Of a DNA stretch of 64,000 bases, positions 28,926 through 39,461 are shown piece by piece (positions within the stretch are counted from its first letter, which is position 1; every line of letters begins with the position of its first letter). Source of the stretch: Prochlorococcus sp. AG-679-M10. Its GTDB lineage: Bacteria; Cyanobacteriota; Cyanobacteriia; PCC-6307; Cyanobiaceae. The position numbers and the translations under genes were made by a program. The notes under the pieces are model-generated. The model saw only the letters and a list, made by a program, of their open reading frames with translations, searched no databases and was not told where the DNA came from. The stretch spans positions 1 to 64,000 of the forward strand of contig QCUQ01000001.1 in assembly GCA_003210655.1 (NCBI GenBank). The letters are read 5' to 3'.

Positions 28926-30141
28926 TTTTTTCCCACCATCTAAACATTGAGACAAGAATTTGATTGCTTAATTCCATACCTTTTGGATTACTCAAAAAAA
29001 ATCTGTTTCCTCTTTTAATCAAAAGGCCACTTTCTAGGAAGGGTTCCCATTCTTTTAATAACTTTGTTAGAGCTGTTTTGGACTTTTTATTATCCCAATT
29101 TTGTTCATTTATTAACTCATAAATATTGATGCCCTCTTTAAGTCGCATTCCTAACATGATTTTCTCATCCAATTCTTTATAAATATTTTCTTGGTTAACG
29201 AGTGAATGCTCTAATTCGATTTCGCATTGTTTAGTTACCCATTTTTTATAATCTTTACTAATTCTAGGCCTTGTAAAATTCTCCCCCCAAGGAGAACTAG
29301 TCGAACCTTGACCAAAACTCCACCATCCTAGACCTTTCCAATAAACCCTATTATGTCTCGATTGATGTCCAGGGATAGAATAATTGGAAATTTCATATCT
29401 TGAATAACCTGATGCTTTTAAAATAAAATTTGTTAGCTCACTATTTTTAAAAGCTTCATCATCATCTGGTAATGATAGTTTACCTAAATCAACTAATTTC
29501 TTAAAAACAGTTCCATTCTCAATATTTAAATCATAGATTGATATGTGTGGAGGGCAGAACTTTAACGATTGTTTTAAGTCTTCTTGCCATTTTTTAAAAT
29601 CACTTTTTGGTAAATTTTGAATTAAATCCAAACTCCAACTTTTTATAAAACCATGATCAAATGCTCTCTTTAGCCAAAAACAAGAATTTTTTACATCTTT
29701 ACTGCAATGTCTTCTTCCTGCCTGTTCTAGAACCTGATTATTAAAACTTTGTACACCAAGACTAAATCTATTTATTCCAGCCTTTATAAAGCCATATAGA
29801 TCATCTTCATTAAAACTAGCTGGGTCCACCTCCATTGTAATTTCAGCGCCATAGTCAATTCTATAACTCTCCTTAAAAAGATTTATTAAATCTTTAACCT
29901 GTAATGGATTTAAAATTGAAGGAGTTCCTCCTCCGATATAAATTGTTGAAAGAGGAGATTTATGTTTGATTGATAATATTTCTTTTTTTATATAGGTCAA
30001 ATATTCTTTTACAGTTTTACTTCCATATCCCTCTAAACTTTCAATTTTATTGCCTAAAGGTATAACTGCAAAATCACAATAGAAACATCTTCTGTGGCAA
30101 AAAGGTATGTGTACGTATGCACTTTTTGGAAACTTATTCAT
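28918..30141 (-). CDS. hemW: Radical SAM HemW-like protein
   Basis: This is a member of the HemN/HemW family. The motif CHRRCFYCDF (CxxxCxxC) binds the 4Fe-4S cluster, followed by the family GGGTPS and SLGVQSFNNQVLEQAGR stretches and a C-terminal winged-helix-like part. HemW proteins bind haem and act as chaperones rather than as coproporphyrinogen oxidases. I prefer HemW over HemN for its short N-terminus before the cluster. It converges on panB and is divergent from the PIN-TRAM gene. Confidence 0.86.
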   Translation of the reverse strand: MNKFPKSAYVHIPFCHRRCFYCDFAVIPLGNKIESLEGYGSKTVKEYLTYIKKEILSIKHKSPLSTIYIGGGTPSILNPLQVKDLINLFKESYRIDYGAEITMEVDPASFNEDDLYGFIKAGINRFSLGVQSFNNQVLEQAGRRHCSKDVKNSCFWLKRAFDHGFIKSWSLDLIQNLPKSDFKKWQEDLKQSLKFCPPHISIYDLNIENGTVFKKLVDLGKLSLPDDDEAFKNSELTNFILKASGYSRYEISNYSIPGHQSRHNRVYWKGLGWWSFGQGSTSSPWGENFTRPRISKDYKKWVTKQCEIELEHSLVNQENIYKELDEKIMLGMRLKEGINIYELINEQNWDNKKSKTALTKLLKEWEPFLESGLLIKRGNRFFLSNPKGMELSNQILVSMFRWWEKIN

Positions 30142-30238
30142 AATACAAACAAAATATTAAGCTTAAAAAAAAACATATAGGAGTATTAAAAATAAAATCT
30201 TTATTTACTCAATTAATAAATCCTAGTAGATTATATAT

Positions 30239-31348
30239 ATGACAGATATCTTAGTACTAATTTTATTTGTATTGTCTGGAGCTGCATCAGGATGGCTTGG
30301 GGTTGATCTTCTACCAATAGACATACTTAAACAAGTCTCAAATGTAGAAGGTTTTAGAGTTGTACTAGCGATAATAGGATTTTTTATTGGATTAGCAGCA
30401 GGTTTTGTATTTTTACAGCTTAGAAAGACATTCCTTGATCAAATACGTACAATGCCTACGGATTTACTAATAAGTAGAGCGGTAGGGTTGATTTTAGGAT
30501 TACTTGTTGCGAATCTACTGCTTGCTCCAATATTGTTGATTCCATTTCCAAGGGAAGTATTTTTTGCAAAACCTTTAGCGGCCATTCTTAGTAATTTTTT
30601 CTTTGGGGCACTTGGTTATAAATTAGCTGATACTCACGGAAGGACATTGTTAAGACTATTTAACCCTACTAATACTGACGCGTATTTAGTAAATGAAGGA
30701 ATAATTCCAGCAGCAAGCGCAAAGATTCTTGATACCAGTGTAATTATTGATGGAAGGATAAATGGTTTATTAAGCTGCGGATTACTTGAAGGTCAATTAA
30801 TTGTGGCCCAAAGTGTAATCGATGAGTTACAAACTTTAGCTGACTCTAGTAGTAATGAAAAAAGAGGTAAAGGAAGAAGGGGTCTTAAATTATTAAAAGA
30901 ACTAAGAGAATTATATGGAAGGAGACTTGTTATAAACCCAACTAAATATGAGGGTAATGGGGTAGATGAAAAACTTCTAAGAATTACTGAGGATATGGCA
31001 GGTACGTTAATTACGGCTGACTATAATCTATCTCAGATTGCAGAAGTAAAAGAATTAAAAGTTATGAATTTGAGCGATTTAGTTATAGCTTTAAGGCCAG
31101 AAGTACAACCTGGAGAATCACTTAATATAAAAATAGTTAGGGAGGGCAAGGAAAAATTGCAAGGAATTGGATATTTAGACGATGGGACAATGGTCGTAAT
31201 TGATGATGCAAAGAAATTTGTTGGAGAAAGATTAGACATAGTTATTACTGGTGCATTGCAAACTCCTACTGGAAGAATGGTATTTGGGAAATTGATAAAT
31301 AATCCTGAGTCAAACAAATCTTTTAAATCTCCAGCGACACAGAGCTAA
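30239..31348 (+). CDS. PIN-TRAM membrane protein (YacL-like)
   Basis: It has four predicted hydrophobic segments in the first 140 residues, then a PIN nuclease domain (ILDTSVIIDGRI near residue 163, with further acidic residues in VIDEL and LITADYNL), and a C-terminal TRAM RNA-binding domain (about 290-350). This layout matches the YacL family, putative membrane-anchored ribonucleases. The RNA target is unknown. It lies immediately upstream of clpR, 31 bp away, and may share its transcript. Confidence 0.88.
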   Translation: MTDILVLILFVLSGAASGWLGVDLLPIDILKQVSNVEGFRVVLAIIGFFIGLAAGFVFLQLRKTFLDQIRTMPTDLLISRAVGLILGLLVANLLLAPILLIPFPREVFFAKPLAAILSNFFFGALGYKLADTHGRTLLRLFNPTNTDAYLVNEGIIPAASAKILDTSVIIDGRINGLLSCGLLEGQLIVAQSVIDELQTLADSSSNEKRGKGRRGLKLLKELRELYGRRLVINPTKYEGNGVDEKLLRITEDMAGTLITADYNLSQIAEVKELKVMNLSDLVIALRPEVQPGESLNIKIVREGKEKLQGIGYLDDGTMVVIDDAKKFVGERLDIVITGALQTPTGRMVFGKLINNPESNKSFKSPATQS

Positions 31349-31388
31349 ATCTAGCTAGAATCAAATCAATATTTATTTTGTGGAACAT

Positions 31389-32051
31389 ATGACTGTATCT
31401 GCTCCTTATTATGGCGAGAATACCGCTATGAGGACTCCACCACCAGATTTACCTTCACTCCTGCTAAAGGAGAGAATTGTATACCTAGGATTGCCCTTAT
31501 TTTCAGACGATGACGCTAAAAGACAATTAGGAATGGATGTGACAGAGCTCATTATTGCTCAACTCCTTTATCTAGAGTTTGATGATCCAGATAAACCAAT
31601 TTATTTCTATATAAATTCAACAGGTACTAGCTGGTATACAGGAGATGCGGTGGGTTTTGAAACCGAAGCTTTTGCTATTTGCGATACAATCAATTATATC
31701 AAACCACCTATTCATACAATTTGTATTGGACAAGCAATGGGTACAGCGGCGGTTATCTTATCTTCAGGAACAAAAGGCCATAGAGCAGCTCTTCCTCATG
31801 CTTCTATTGTCCTTCATCAACCAATAAGCGGTGCTAGAGGGCAAGCAACTGATATCCAAATAAGGGCAGAAGAAGTGTTAAAAAACAAAAAATCAATGCT
31901 GGAGATTTTATCACGCAATACTGGTAAAAGTGTTGAAGAACTTTCGAAAGATTCTGATAGGATGAGTTATCTTAACCCTCAAGAAGCTTTAGATTATGGA
32001 GTAATAGATAGAATACTCACAAGCCAAAAAGATTTGCCAAACAAAATTTAA
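31389..32051 (+). CDS. clpR: ClpR, inactive ClpP paralogue
   Basis: This is a ClpP-fold subunit of the cyanobacterial Clp core. The nucleophile position reads IGQAMGTAAVIL, so the usual serine of GxAxSMG is missing. The histidine region VLHQP is kept. That combination defines ClpR, which mixes with ClpP in heteromeric rings. The adjacent clpP, 33 bp downstream, provides the active partner, as in the clpR-clpP3 operon of Synechococcus. I use ATG 31389; a GTG lies nine bases upstream. Confidence 0.9.
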   Translation: MTVSAPYYGENTAMRTPPPDLPSLLLKERIVYLGLPLFSDDDAKRQLGMDVTELIIAQLLYLEFDDPDKPIYFYINSTGTSWYTGDAVGFETEAFAICDTINYIKPPIHTICIGQAMGTAAVILSSGTKGHRAALPHASIVLHQPISGARGQATDIQIRAEEVLKNKKSMLEILSRNTGKSVEELSKDSDRMSYLNPQEALDYGVIDRILTSQKDLPNKI

Positions 32052-32084
32052 TTCTTACTTTTTACTTACTACTTTTTTAAAATT

Positions 32085-32690
32085 ATGCCAATAGGAACTC
32101 CAAGCGTCCCCTATAGACTTCCAGGAAGTCAATACGAAAGATGGGTAGACATATATACAAGATTGGGGGTTGAGAGGATTTTATTTCTCGGACAAGAAGT
32201 GAATGATGGAATTGCTAATAGCCTTGTTGCTCAAATGCTCTACCTTGATTCTGATGATAATACAAAACCTATTTATCTTTATATAAATAGTCCAGGCGGA
32301 TCAGTTACTGCTGGTTTGGCAATATATGACACTATTAAATACGTTAAAAGTGATGTGGTTACTATATGCGTAGGTCTTGCAGCCTCAATGGGAGCATTTT
32401 TATTGGGAGCTGGTACCAAAGGTAAAAGAGTTGCTCTTCCTCATAGTCGAATTATGATTCATCAACCACTGGGAGGGACTTCACAGCGTCAGGCAAGTGA
32501 TATTGAAATAGAGGCTAGAGAAATACTTAGAATTAAAGATATGTTGAACCACTCTATGTCTGATATGACAGGACAATCATTTGAAAAGATAGAGAAGGAT
32601 ACTGATAGAGATTATTTTCTAAGTGCTGAAGAAGCTAAAAACTATGGACTAATTGACAGAGTAATTTCACATCCAAGTGAGGCCAGATAG
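32085..32690 (+). CDS. clpP: ATP-dependent Clp protease proteolytic subunit
   Basis: This is the catalytic partner of ClpR. The serine is in [11 protein letters not shown] and the histidine in MIHQPLGG; the acidic residue is in the [11 protein letters not shown] region. At 201 aa it is normal length. Its position behind clpR suggests the ClpP3 role in the ClpP3/R complex, but paralogue number cannot be decided from sequence alone. A perfect 26-bp AT palindrome follows 12 bases after the stop. Confidence 0.94.
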   Translation: MPIGTPSVPYRLPGSQYERWVDIYTRLGVERILFLGQEVNDGIANSLVAQMLYLDSDDNTKPIYLYINSPGGSVTAGLAIYDTIKYVKSDVVTICVGLAASMGAFLLGAGTKGKRVALPHSRIMIHQPLGGTSQRQASDIEIEAREILRIKDMLNHSMSDMTGQSFEKIEKDTDRDYFLSAEEAKNYGLIDRVISHPSEAR

Positions 32691-32702
32691 ATCTTAATAT
32701 CC

Positions 32703-32728
32703 AAAATTAATATTTAAATATTAATTTT
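32703..32728. terminator. Perfect 26-bp AT palindrome after clpP
   Basis: AAAATTAATATTT is followed directly by its exact complement AAATATTAATTTT, with no loop bases. It lies in the 116-bp gap between clpP and ilvC. As RNA it would form a weak AU hairpin followed by U's, so an AT-only terminator is possible. As DNA it could be an operator or cruciform. Composition raises the chance of accidental palindromes, but 26 bp exact is long. Confidence 0.4.
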
Positions 32729-32779
32729 TAAATGAGAAATTATATGGTTTATTTACACGTTTAATGTCTAAAATATTAA

Positions 32780-34797
<2,018 letters not shown>

Positions 34798-34854
34798 AGT
34801 CGAATTCAATTAAATTTGTTTTAAGTCACTATTATTATTAGAAAGACATTTCTC

Positions 34855-35121
34855 ATGAAAGAAGAAAATCCTCCAACAGAGAATTCGGATATTAGTCCTA
34901 TTAAAAATCCAAATGAAGATTTGAATAATACATCTATTGACAGTGAATATTCAAAGTGGGTTGATAATCAAGGTGATGACGTAAAAAATGTTTTTGGATT
35001 TAATAGTAGTGCTGAACTTGTTAATGGCAGAGCTGCTATGATCGGTTTTATAATGCTCTTATTAACCGAATTAGTTTTTAAAGGAGAACCTGTTACTTCC
35101 TCAATCTTTGGTATAAATTGA
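34855..35121 (+). CDS. hli: High-light-inducible protein
   Basis: This is a single-helix relative of light-harvesting chlorophyll a/b proteins, protecting photosystems or binding chlorophyll during assembly. The chlorophyll-binding motif is ELVNGRAAMIGFIMLL near residue 59. The first 40 residues are an acidic, polar extension (SEYSKWVDNQGDD) and the C-terminus is short. The stop overlaps an upstream-shifted TTG of the next small gene. Many hli genes are stress-induced; no promoter evidence here. Confidence 0.9.
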   Translation: MKEENPPTENSDISPIKNPNEDLNNTSIDSEYSKWVDNQGDDVKNVFGFNSSAELVNGRAAMIGFIMLLLTELVFKGEPVTSSIFGIN

Positions 35122-35123
35122 AA

Positions 35124-35336
35124 ATGGAAGAAAAAAAATCTAATCCACTAAAAATTTTCCTTTACATTTCAGCTTGGGTAATCATTTGGGGAACATTTGG
35201 TTCCTTTATAGATTTTCCTCTTTATAAAAATAATATCTATAAAGAAGGAAGCATATATCAATATATTACTTTTTCAATTACTGCAATCATATCAATTTTG
35301 AGTGCCAAATTCTTTTATAAAAAAATTAAACTATAA
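35124..35336 (+). CDS. Small two-helix membrane protein, unknown
   Basis: This 70-residue protein has two hydrophobic helices (YISAWVIIWGTFGSF and ITFSITAIISILSAKFF) separated by a polar turn, with a basic C-terminus. I use ATG 35124; the ORF track takes a TTG six bases earlier. It lies two bases after hli and is probably co-transcribed with it, so a thylakoid-membrane role is possible. The 3' end overlaps the convergent gene by 6 bp. No family recognised. Confidence 0.72.
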   Translation: MEEKKSNPLKIFLYISAWVIIWGTFGSFIDFPLYKNNIYKEGSIYQYITFSITAIISILSAKFFYKKIKL

Positions 35337-35588
35337 AAATTTATACCTATATTTTTTGACAATTTTGGCCGGTTCTGAATTATCCATAGTTTCATATAGT
35401 ATCCATTGATGAGTTTCAGTATCATGATCACATCCTAAATTACCTGATGGATCAGACAAATTAGAAAGATATGAATGACATGACTGATCTGCTTCGAAAG
35501 CAGAGTCATAACCAGTTAAAAAATATATTGAAATTCCAATGAGTATAACTGATAGAACCACTTGAAAAAATAAGCTAATTATCTTCAT
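35331..35588 (-). CDS. Small membrane-anchored protein, unknown
   Basis: From ATG 35588 it encodes 85 residues: an N-terminal hydrophobic helix (IISLFFQVVLSVILIGISIYFL) and a polar part with two cysteines (ADQSCHSYL, NLGCDHDTETHQW). The track start at 35618 is a GTG and looks less likely. The cysteines suggest an extracytoplasmic disulfide. It is the first of three small uncharacterised genes on this strand. Confidence 0.65.
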   Translation of the reverse strand: MKIISLFFQVVLSVILIGISIYFLTGYDSAFEADQSCHSYLSNLSDPSGNLGCDHDTETHQWILYETMDNSEPAKIVKKYRYKFL

Positions 35589-35647
35589 AACTTTCTTGTT
35601 AAAATTCAAATATATCACTTCTTAAAATCTTTCGATAAAAAATTAAG

Positions 35648-35893
35648 TTATCGCCCAACATTAAAAATAAAATCATGAAATCCTTTATTATTAAGATACA
35701 AAATAACCAAAAGTATTAAAACTATATTTAAAGCTAATACAACTGAACCGAATATATTTATCTGCTTTTTCCCTGGTAAGGTATAAGTAAATTTTTTTCC
35801 TTTAAGAAAACCTGCCAAACCTTTTTTCTCTTTTTTCAAATCCTTAATAGGTTTATCATTCTTAACTTCATTTTCAGAAAAACCTTTTACCAT
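35648..35893 (-). CDS. Small C-terminal-anchored membrane protein, unknown
   Basis: It is 81 residues long, with a basic, Lys-rich N-terminal half (KDLKKEKKGLAGFLKGKK) and one hydrophobic helix near residues 49-68 (FGSVVLALNIVLILLVILYL). The basic stretch suggests a cytoplasmic face, perhaps interacting with membrane lipid or nucleic acid. No family recognised. It lies between two other short genes on the same strand. Confidence 0.65.
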   Translation of the reverse strand: MVKGFSENEVKNDKPIKDLKKEKKGLAGFLKGKKFTYTLPGKKQINIFGSVVLALNIVLILLVILYLNNKGFHDFIFNVGR

Positions 35894-35947
35894 TACAACC
35901 TATATAAAAAATTAATAATATTCTAAATTTAAAATTTTTCTCAAGAA

Positions 35948-36277
35948 TTAACAATTTTTAATCACATGTGGAATCATCATTCCATTTCTATTTTTCTTTA
36001 ACTTTTTAAAGTAATAAGCTTCAATAAGTTCTGTCTGTAACCCCAAAATACTTGCCTGACATTTATATCTTTTTTGATCAGATTCAACTAACTGCATTTT
36101 CTCAATTTCCAAAAATAAGCTATTACATAATTTATATTGCAAATCTTTAAAGCATTCATTTGCTTTACTTAAAATTTCCGATTTGGTTAGCGATTGTTCA
36201 GCAAAAATAGGATTTAATAATAAGAGAAACAAAGGTAGTGAGAAACTAATGTATTTCTTAATACTTAAAAGAGTCAA
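35948..36277 (-). CDS. Small secreted protein, unknown
   Basis: A clear signal peptide (ISFSLPLFLLLLNPIFA, cleavage after FAEQ) is followed by about 80 residues with four cysteines (NECFKDL, KLCNSLF, YKCQAS, final KNC). The cysteines suggest two disulfides in the periplasm. I recognise no family. It lies about 65 bp beyond the terminator that closes hupB. Confidence 0.7.
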   Translation of the reverse strand: MTLLSIKKYISFSLPLFLLLLNPIFAEQSLTKSEILSKANECFKDLQYKLCNSLFLEIEKMQLVESDQKRYKCQASILGLQTELIEAYYFKKLKKNRNGMMIPHVIKNC

Positions 36278-36341
36278 AGAGTCAAAATCCTCCTAATAAA
36301 ATCATCTAGAATAATAATAATAAAATCAATCCTTTTTTCTT

Positions 36342-36371
36342 TAAAAAAAAAGGTGCTCAAAAAGAGCACCT
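36342..36371 (-). terminator. Intrinsic terminator of hupB
   Basis: Read on the minus strand, AGGTGCTC-ttttt-GAGCACCT forms a perfect 8-bp stem followed at once by a run of T's. It lies 31 bases past the hupB stop. This is the most convincing rho-independent terminator in the window. Confidence 0.9.
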
Positions 36372-36401
36372 AAATTAGGGACAAATTAAGCTAATAAAAT
36401 A

Positions 36402-36677
36402 TTAGCCTTGAACTCTATCCTTAAAGAGTTTTCCTGCAGAAAATGTAGGCACTCTTTTAGCGGGAATAGCAATTTTTTCCCCTGTTTTAGGGTTTAAGCC
36501 CTGCCTAGCAGAACGGTCCCTTGGCTCAAAAGAACCAAATCCTAGTATGGAGACTTTTTTGCCTTCCACTACTGAATCAACAATCGTTTCAATAGCTGCA
36601 TCAACAACTAAAGATACATCTGTTTTTGTGAGCTCAGTACGAGCAGCTACAAGATTTACTAAATCAGCTTTGTTCAT
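36402..36677 (-). CDS. hupB: HU-family DNA-binding protein
   Basis: HU is a small nucleoid protein that bends DNA. The 91-residue sequence has the N-terminal helices (MNKADLVNLVAARTEL), KVSILGFGSFEPRDRSARQGLNPKTG at the start of the DNA-binding arm, and KRVPTFSAGKLFKDRV at the end. It forms a dimer. A strong terminator follows, so it is likely a single-gene transcript that is highly expressed. Confidence 0.97.
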   Translation of the reverse strand: MNKADLVNLVAARTELTKTDVSLVVDAAIETIVDSVVEGKKVSILGFGSFEPRDRSARQGLNPKTGEKIAIPAKRVPTFSAGKLFKDRVQG

Positions 36678-37294
36678 TGAATTGTTTGTATAGCAGAGAT
36701 TTGAAAGACAAGAGTTTTAAGATCAAGTCTAATTACCTCGAACTTGCATATCATATGGAGCAAACACAAATACGGCAACCAAAAATCCCGGCGGCGCAAA
36801 GCTTTATACAAAATTTAATGACATTTTTAGCTATTCAACAATATTTTTATATTTTAAATTTTTATAAGCAATTAAACTTAATCTAGCCAAAATAAAAGCT
36901 CAGAAGGCATGCAGCAACACGTTTTCTCTTAAAAAGTTCATTTTCTAAATATGAAAATTTTTTATATTTAAAAGTAATTAATTTAAGAATTTCATATATT
37001 TATTATTTTTTATTAACTTTCAGATATATTTCCTTCTCAGCACATGAGGGGATATTCTTTTCATTTTGAAATCACAAAAGTTCAGTAGCATCTTAGGTTT
37101 GCAACCAGGAATGGAACTTTTTTGTATAAATATAAAATTAAGAAAATGTCATGCAATTAGTAATGTTAAATTCTTTAAATTTAAGAATATAGATAAGTGA
37201 AGCATCAAATTTATTTTTTTTTTAATTTTGCACTTATGATTCATATGTTTGAATTATTTAATTCAGTAAAAAAAATTAAAGAAATAAAGAAACA
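36678..37294. other. 617-bp gap between hupB and glgX
   Basis: This divergent spacer must hold the promoters of hupB and glgX. The only ORFs in it are short and unconvincing: a 69-codon plus-strand frame at 36677 and 14-codon minus-strand frames. It is very AT-rich except for short GC patches near 36786 (cccggcggcgc) and 36909 (catgcagcaacacg). A nested hairpin at 37076-37121 is listed separately. I see no tRNA and no known RNA family. Confidence 0.6.
37076..37121 (+). ncRNA. Candidate structured RNA or orphan terminator
   Basis: AAAAGTTC (37076-37083) pairs exactly with GAACTTTT (37114-37121), and inside the loop GGTT-tgc-AACC forms a second hairpin. Two more T's follow, so read on the plus strand it looks like a terminator or the 3' end of a small RNA. 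It lies 174 bases before glgX. I match it to no known family; this is a lead only. Confidence 0.25.
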
Positions 37295-39328
37295 GTGACT
37301 GATATAAAGTTGGGGAAACCATTACCTCTGGGTAGTTCAATAACTTCAGAAGGGGTCAATTTCTCTTTAATAGCAACAAATGCACAATATATAGAAATTT
37401 TATTATTCGAGAAAGAAGATTCAGTTGCTCCAAATAAAATCTTCAAAATAGATCATAGGCATAAGACTGGTTATTACTGGCATGCTGAAATAAAGAATCT
37501 CAAAGAGGGTTCAATCTATGCTTTTAGAGTAAAACAGAAGAATAATGAGCTTAATAGAAATTATTCTAAAACAGTCCTAATTGATCCTTGTTCCAGAGGC
37601 ATTACTGGATGGAGTGAATACAAAAGAAAAAGTGCCCGAAACAATTTAGATAATATGGATTGTTGTCTAAAAAGTGTTGTTTGCGATAGAAATTTTTTTA
37701 ATTTTGAAGATTTCCCTAGACCTAAACATTCATGGAAAGAAACTATTATTTATGAGCTACATATCAAAGCATTTACTCAAACATCTAATGAAGAAGAAAG
37801 TTGTTTTAAAAAATTCCTAAAAAAAATTCCATATCTCAAAAAGCTTGGTATAACTAGTATTGAATTACTTCCGGTATTTTGTTTTGACCCAAATGATGCT
37901 CCTAATGGATTAGAAAATTTCTGGGGATATAGTCCTATTAACTGGTTTACTCCACATTTTCAATATTTGTCGAATAATTCCGCCAAACAAAATAGAGAGG
38001 AATTTAGAAAGTTTGTAGAAGAATGCCATAAAGCAGATATTGAAGTTATTTTAGATGTGGTTTATAACCATACATCTGAAGGTGATTATCAAGGGCCTGC
38101 CATATCGTGGAAAGGGATAGATGAAAGTCTTTACTATTTCATCGACAATGAGAAAAATTATCAGGATGTATCTGGATGTGGAAATACAATTGCAGCAAAT
38201 AGAGGATTGGTTAGAAAATTAATAATAGAGTCATTAAAATGCTGGGCAAATGAATTAGGTGTTGATGGTTTTAGATTTGATTTAGGTATTGCCTTGTCTA
38301 GAGGTGAAGATCTCGTACCTCTTGATAATCCACCAATTTTTGAAGATATTGAATGTGATCCTGACCTTGCCGATATAAAATTTATTAGTGAGCCTTGGGA
38401 TTGTGGAGGATTATATAAATTAAACGATTTCCCTTCTAAGAAAACATTTACATGGAATGGACATTTCAGAGATGACTTAAGAAAATTTTGGAAAGGAGAT
38501 AAAGATACGGCTTGGAACATGAGTGACAAAATCAAAGGGAGTCCATCACATTACAAAGATAGTAATTTCTTACCAAAGTCAATAAATTTCATAACTTCTC
38601 ATGATGGATTTACACTAAAAGATTTAGTTACCTTTAATAAAAAACATAATTTTGCGAATAAAGAACAAAATAGAGATGGAGATAATCACAACAACTCATG
38701 GAATCATGGAGTGGAAGGACCAACATCAGACTTATTAATTAAAAAATTAAGAAAGCGGCAACAAAAAAATTTACTTTTCAGTTTATTGATTTCAAAAGGA
38801 GTACCTATGTTGCTAATGGGTGATGAGATAGGAAGATCTCAAGGCGGTAATAATAATTCTTGGTGCCAAAATAATTCTTTGGGGTGGATGAATTGGGATG
38901 AAAATCAACAAGATCTAGAACTATTAAATTATCTTAAAAATTTAATAAAAATAAGAAAAAAATTTATTAATTTTTTTAATCCTATTTCTTCAACAAATAA
39001 AAAAGAAATTGACAATTTAGTAAATTATTATTGGCATGGTGCAAAGTTAGGAAGCCCAGATTGGAGTAGTTGGTCACATACAGTTGCATTAAGTATCAAT
39101 AAAGGTGAGAATAATCCTTTAATTTGGGCTGGCTTAAATGCATATTCAAAAAGTATTGATTTTTACCTACCAAAATCTAAAAGTAAATGGTTTAAAGTAA
39201 TTGATACTAATCATTCAGGGCCTAACAAGCCTATTCCCATTACCGATAATTTTATTAATGTAGAGAATAGAAGCTCTGTATTAATTATTTCAGAAGAAGT
39301 ATTTGGAACAAAAAATAATATAATCTAA
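37295..39328 (+). CDS. glgX: Glycogen debranching enzyme / isoamylase
   Basis: It hydrolyses alpha-1,6 branches in glycogen. An N-terminal carbohydrate-binding domain (about residues 5-110) precedes the GH13 barrel. Catalytic stretches are VILDVVYNHTSEG, GFRFDLGIAL (nucleophile Asp), FISEPWD (acid Glu) and ITSHDGFTL. The 677 aa length suits GlgX. The start is GTG. The following MFS sugar transporter may act on related carbohydrates. Glycogen breakdown supports night-time metabolism. Confidence 0.94.
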   Translation: MTDIKLGKPLPLGSSITSEGVNFSLIATNAQYIEILLFEKEDSVAPNKIFKIDHRHKTGYYWHAEIKNLKEGSIYAFRVKQKNNELNRNYSKTVLIDPCSRGITGWSEYKRKSARNNLDNMDCCLKSVVCDRNFFNFEDFPRPKHSWKETIIYELHIKAFTQTSNEEESCFKKFLKKIPYLKKLGITSIELLPVFCFDPNDAPNGLENFWGYSPINWFTPHFQYLSNNSAKQNREEFRKFVEECHKADIEVILDVVYNHTSEGDYQGPAISWKGIDESLYYFIDNEKNYQDVSGCGNTIAANRGLVRKLIIESLKCWANELGVDGFRFDLGIALSRGEDLVPLDNPPIFEDIECDPDLADIKFISEPWDCGGLYKLNDFPSKKTFTWNGHFRDDLRKFWKGDKDTAWNMSDKIKGSPSHYKDSNFLPKSINFITSHDGFTLKDLVTFNKKHNFANKEQNRDGDNHNNSWNHGVEGPTSDLLIKKLRKRQQKNLLFSLLISKGVPMLLMGDEIGRSQGGNNNSWCQNNSLGWMNWDENQQDLELLNYLKNLIKIRKKFINFFNPISSTNKKEIDNLVNYYWHGAKLGSPDWSSWSHTVALSINKGENNPLIWAGLNAYSKSIDFYLPKSKSKWFKVIDTNHSGPNKPIPITDNFINVENRSSVLIISEEVFGTKNNII

Positions 39329-39329
39329 A

Positions 39330-39400
39330 AGCGGGCGGCGGGAATCGAACCCGCATCTTCAGCTTGGAAGGCTGAGGTTTTACCACTAAACCACGCCCGC
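39330..39400 (-). tRNA. tRNA-Gly(TCC)
   Basis: On the minus strand, gcgggcg and cgcccgc close the acceptor stem. The anticodon loop cttccaa gives TCC, decoding GGA. The T arm is gcggg-ttcgatt-cccgc. The discriminator is T, as usual for tRNA-Gly. It sits 1 base past the glgX stop on the opposite strand. Confidence 0.97.
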
Positions 39401-39461
39401 ATTAAGTAATAGAATTACCTTTGCAATAATACATTACCAAACAATCAACAAAGTAAAAAGA

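Noticed and set aside
36677-36886. 69-aa plus-strand ORF after hupB
   Set aside because: No domain or hydrophobic pattern, and it begins inside the hupB start region. AT-rich composition makes such frames common.
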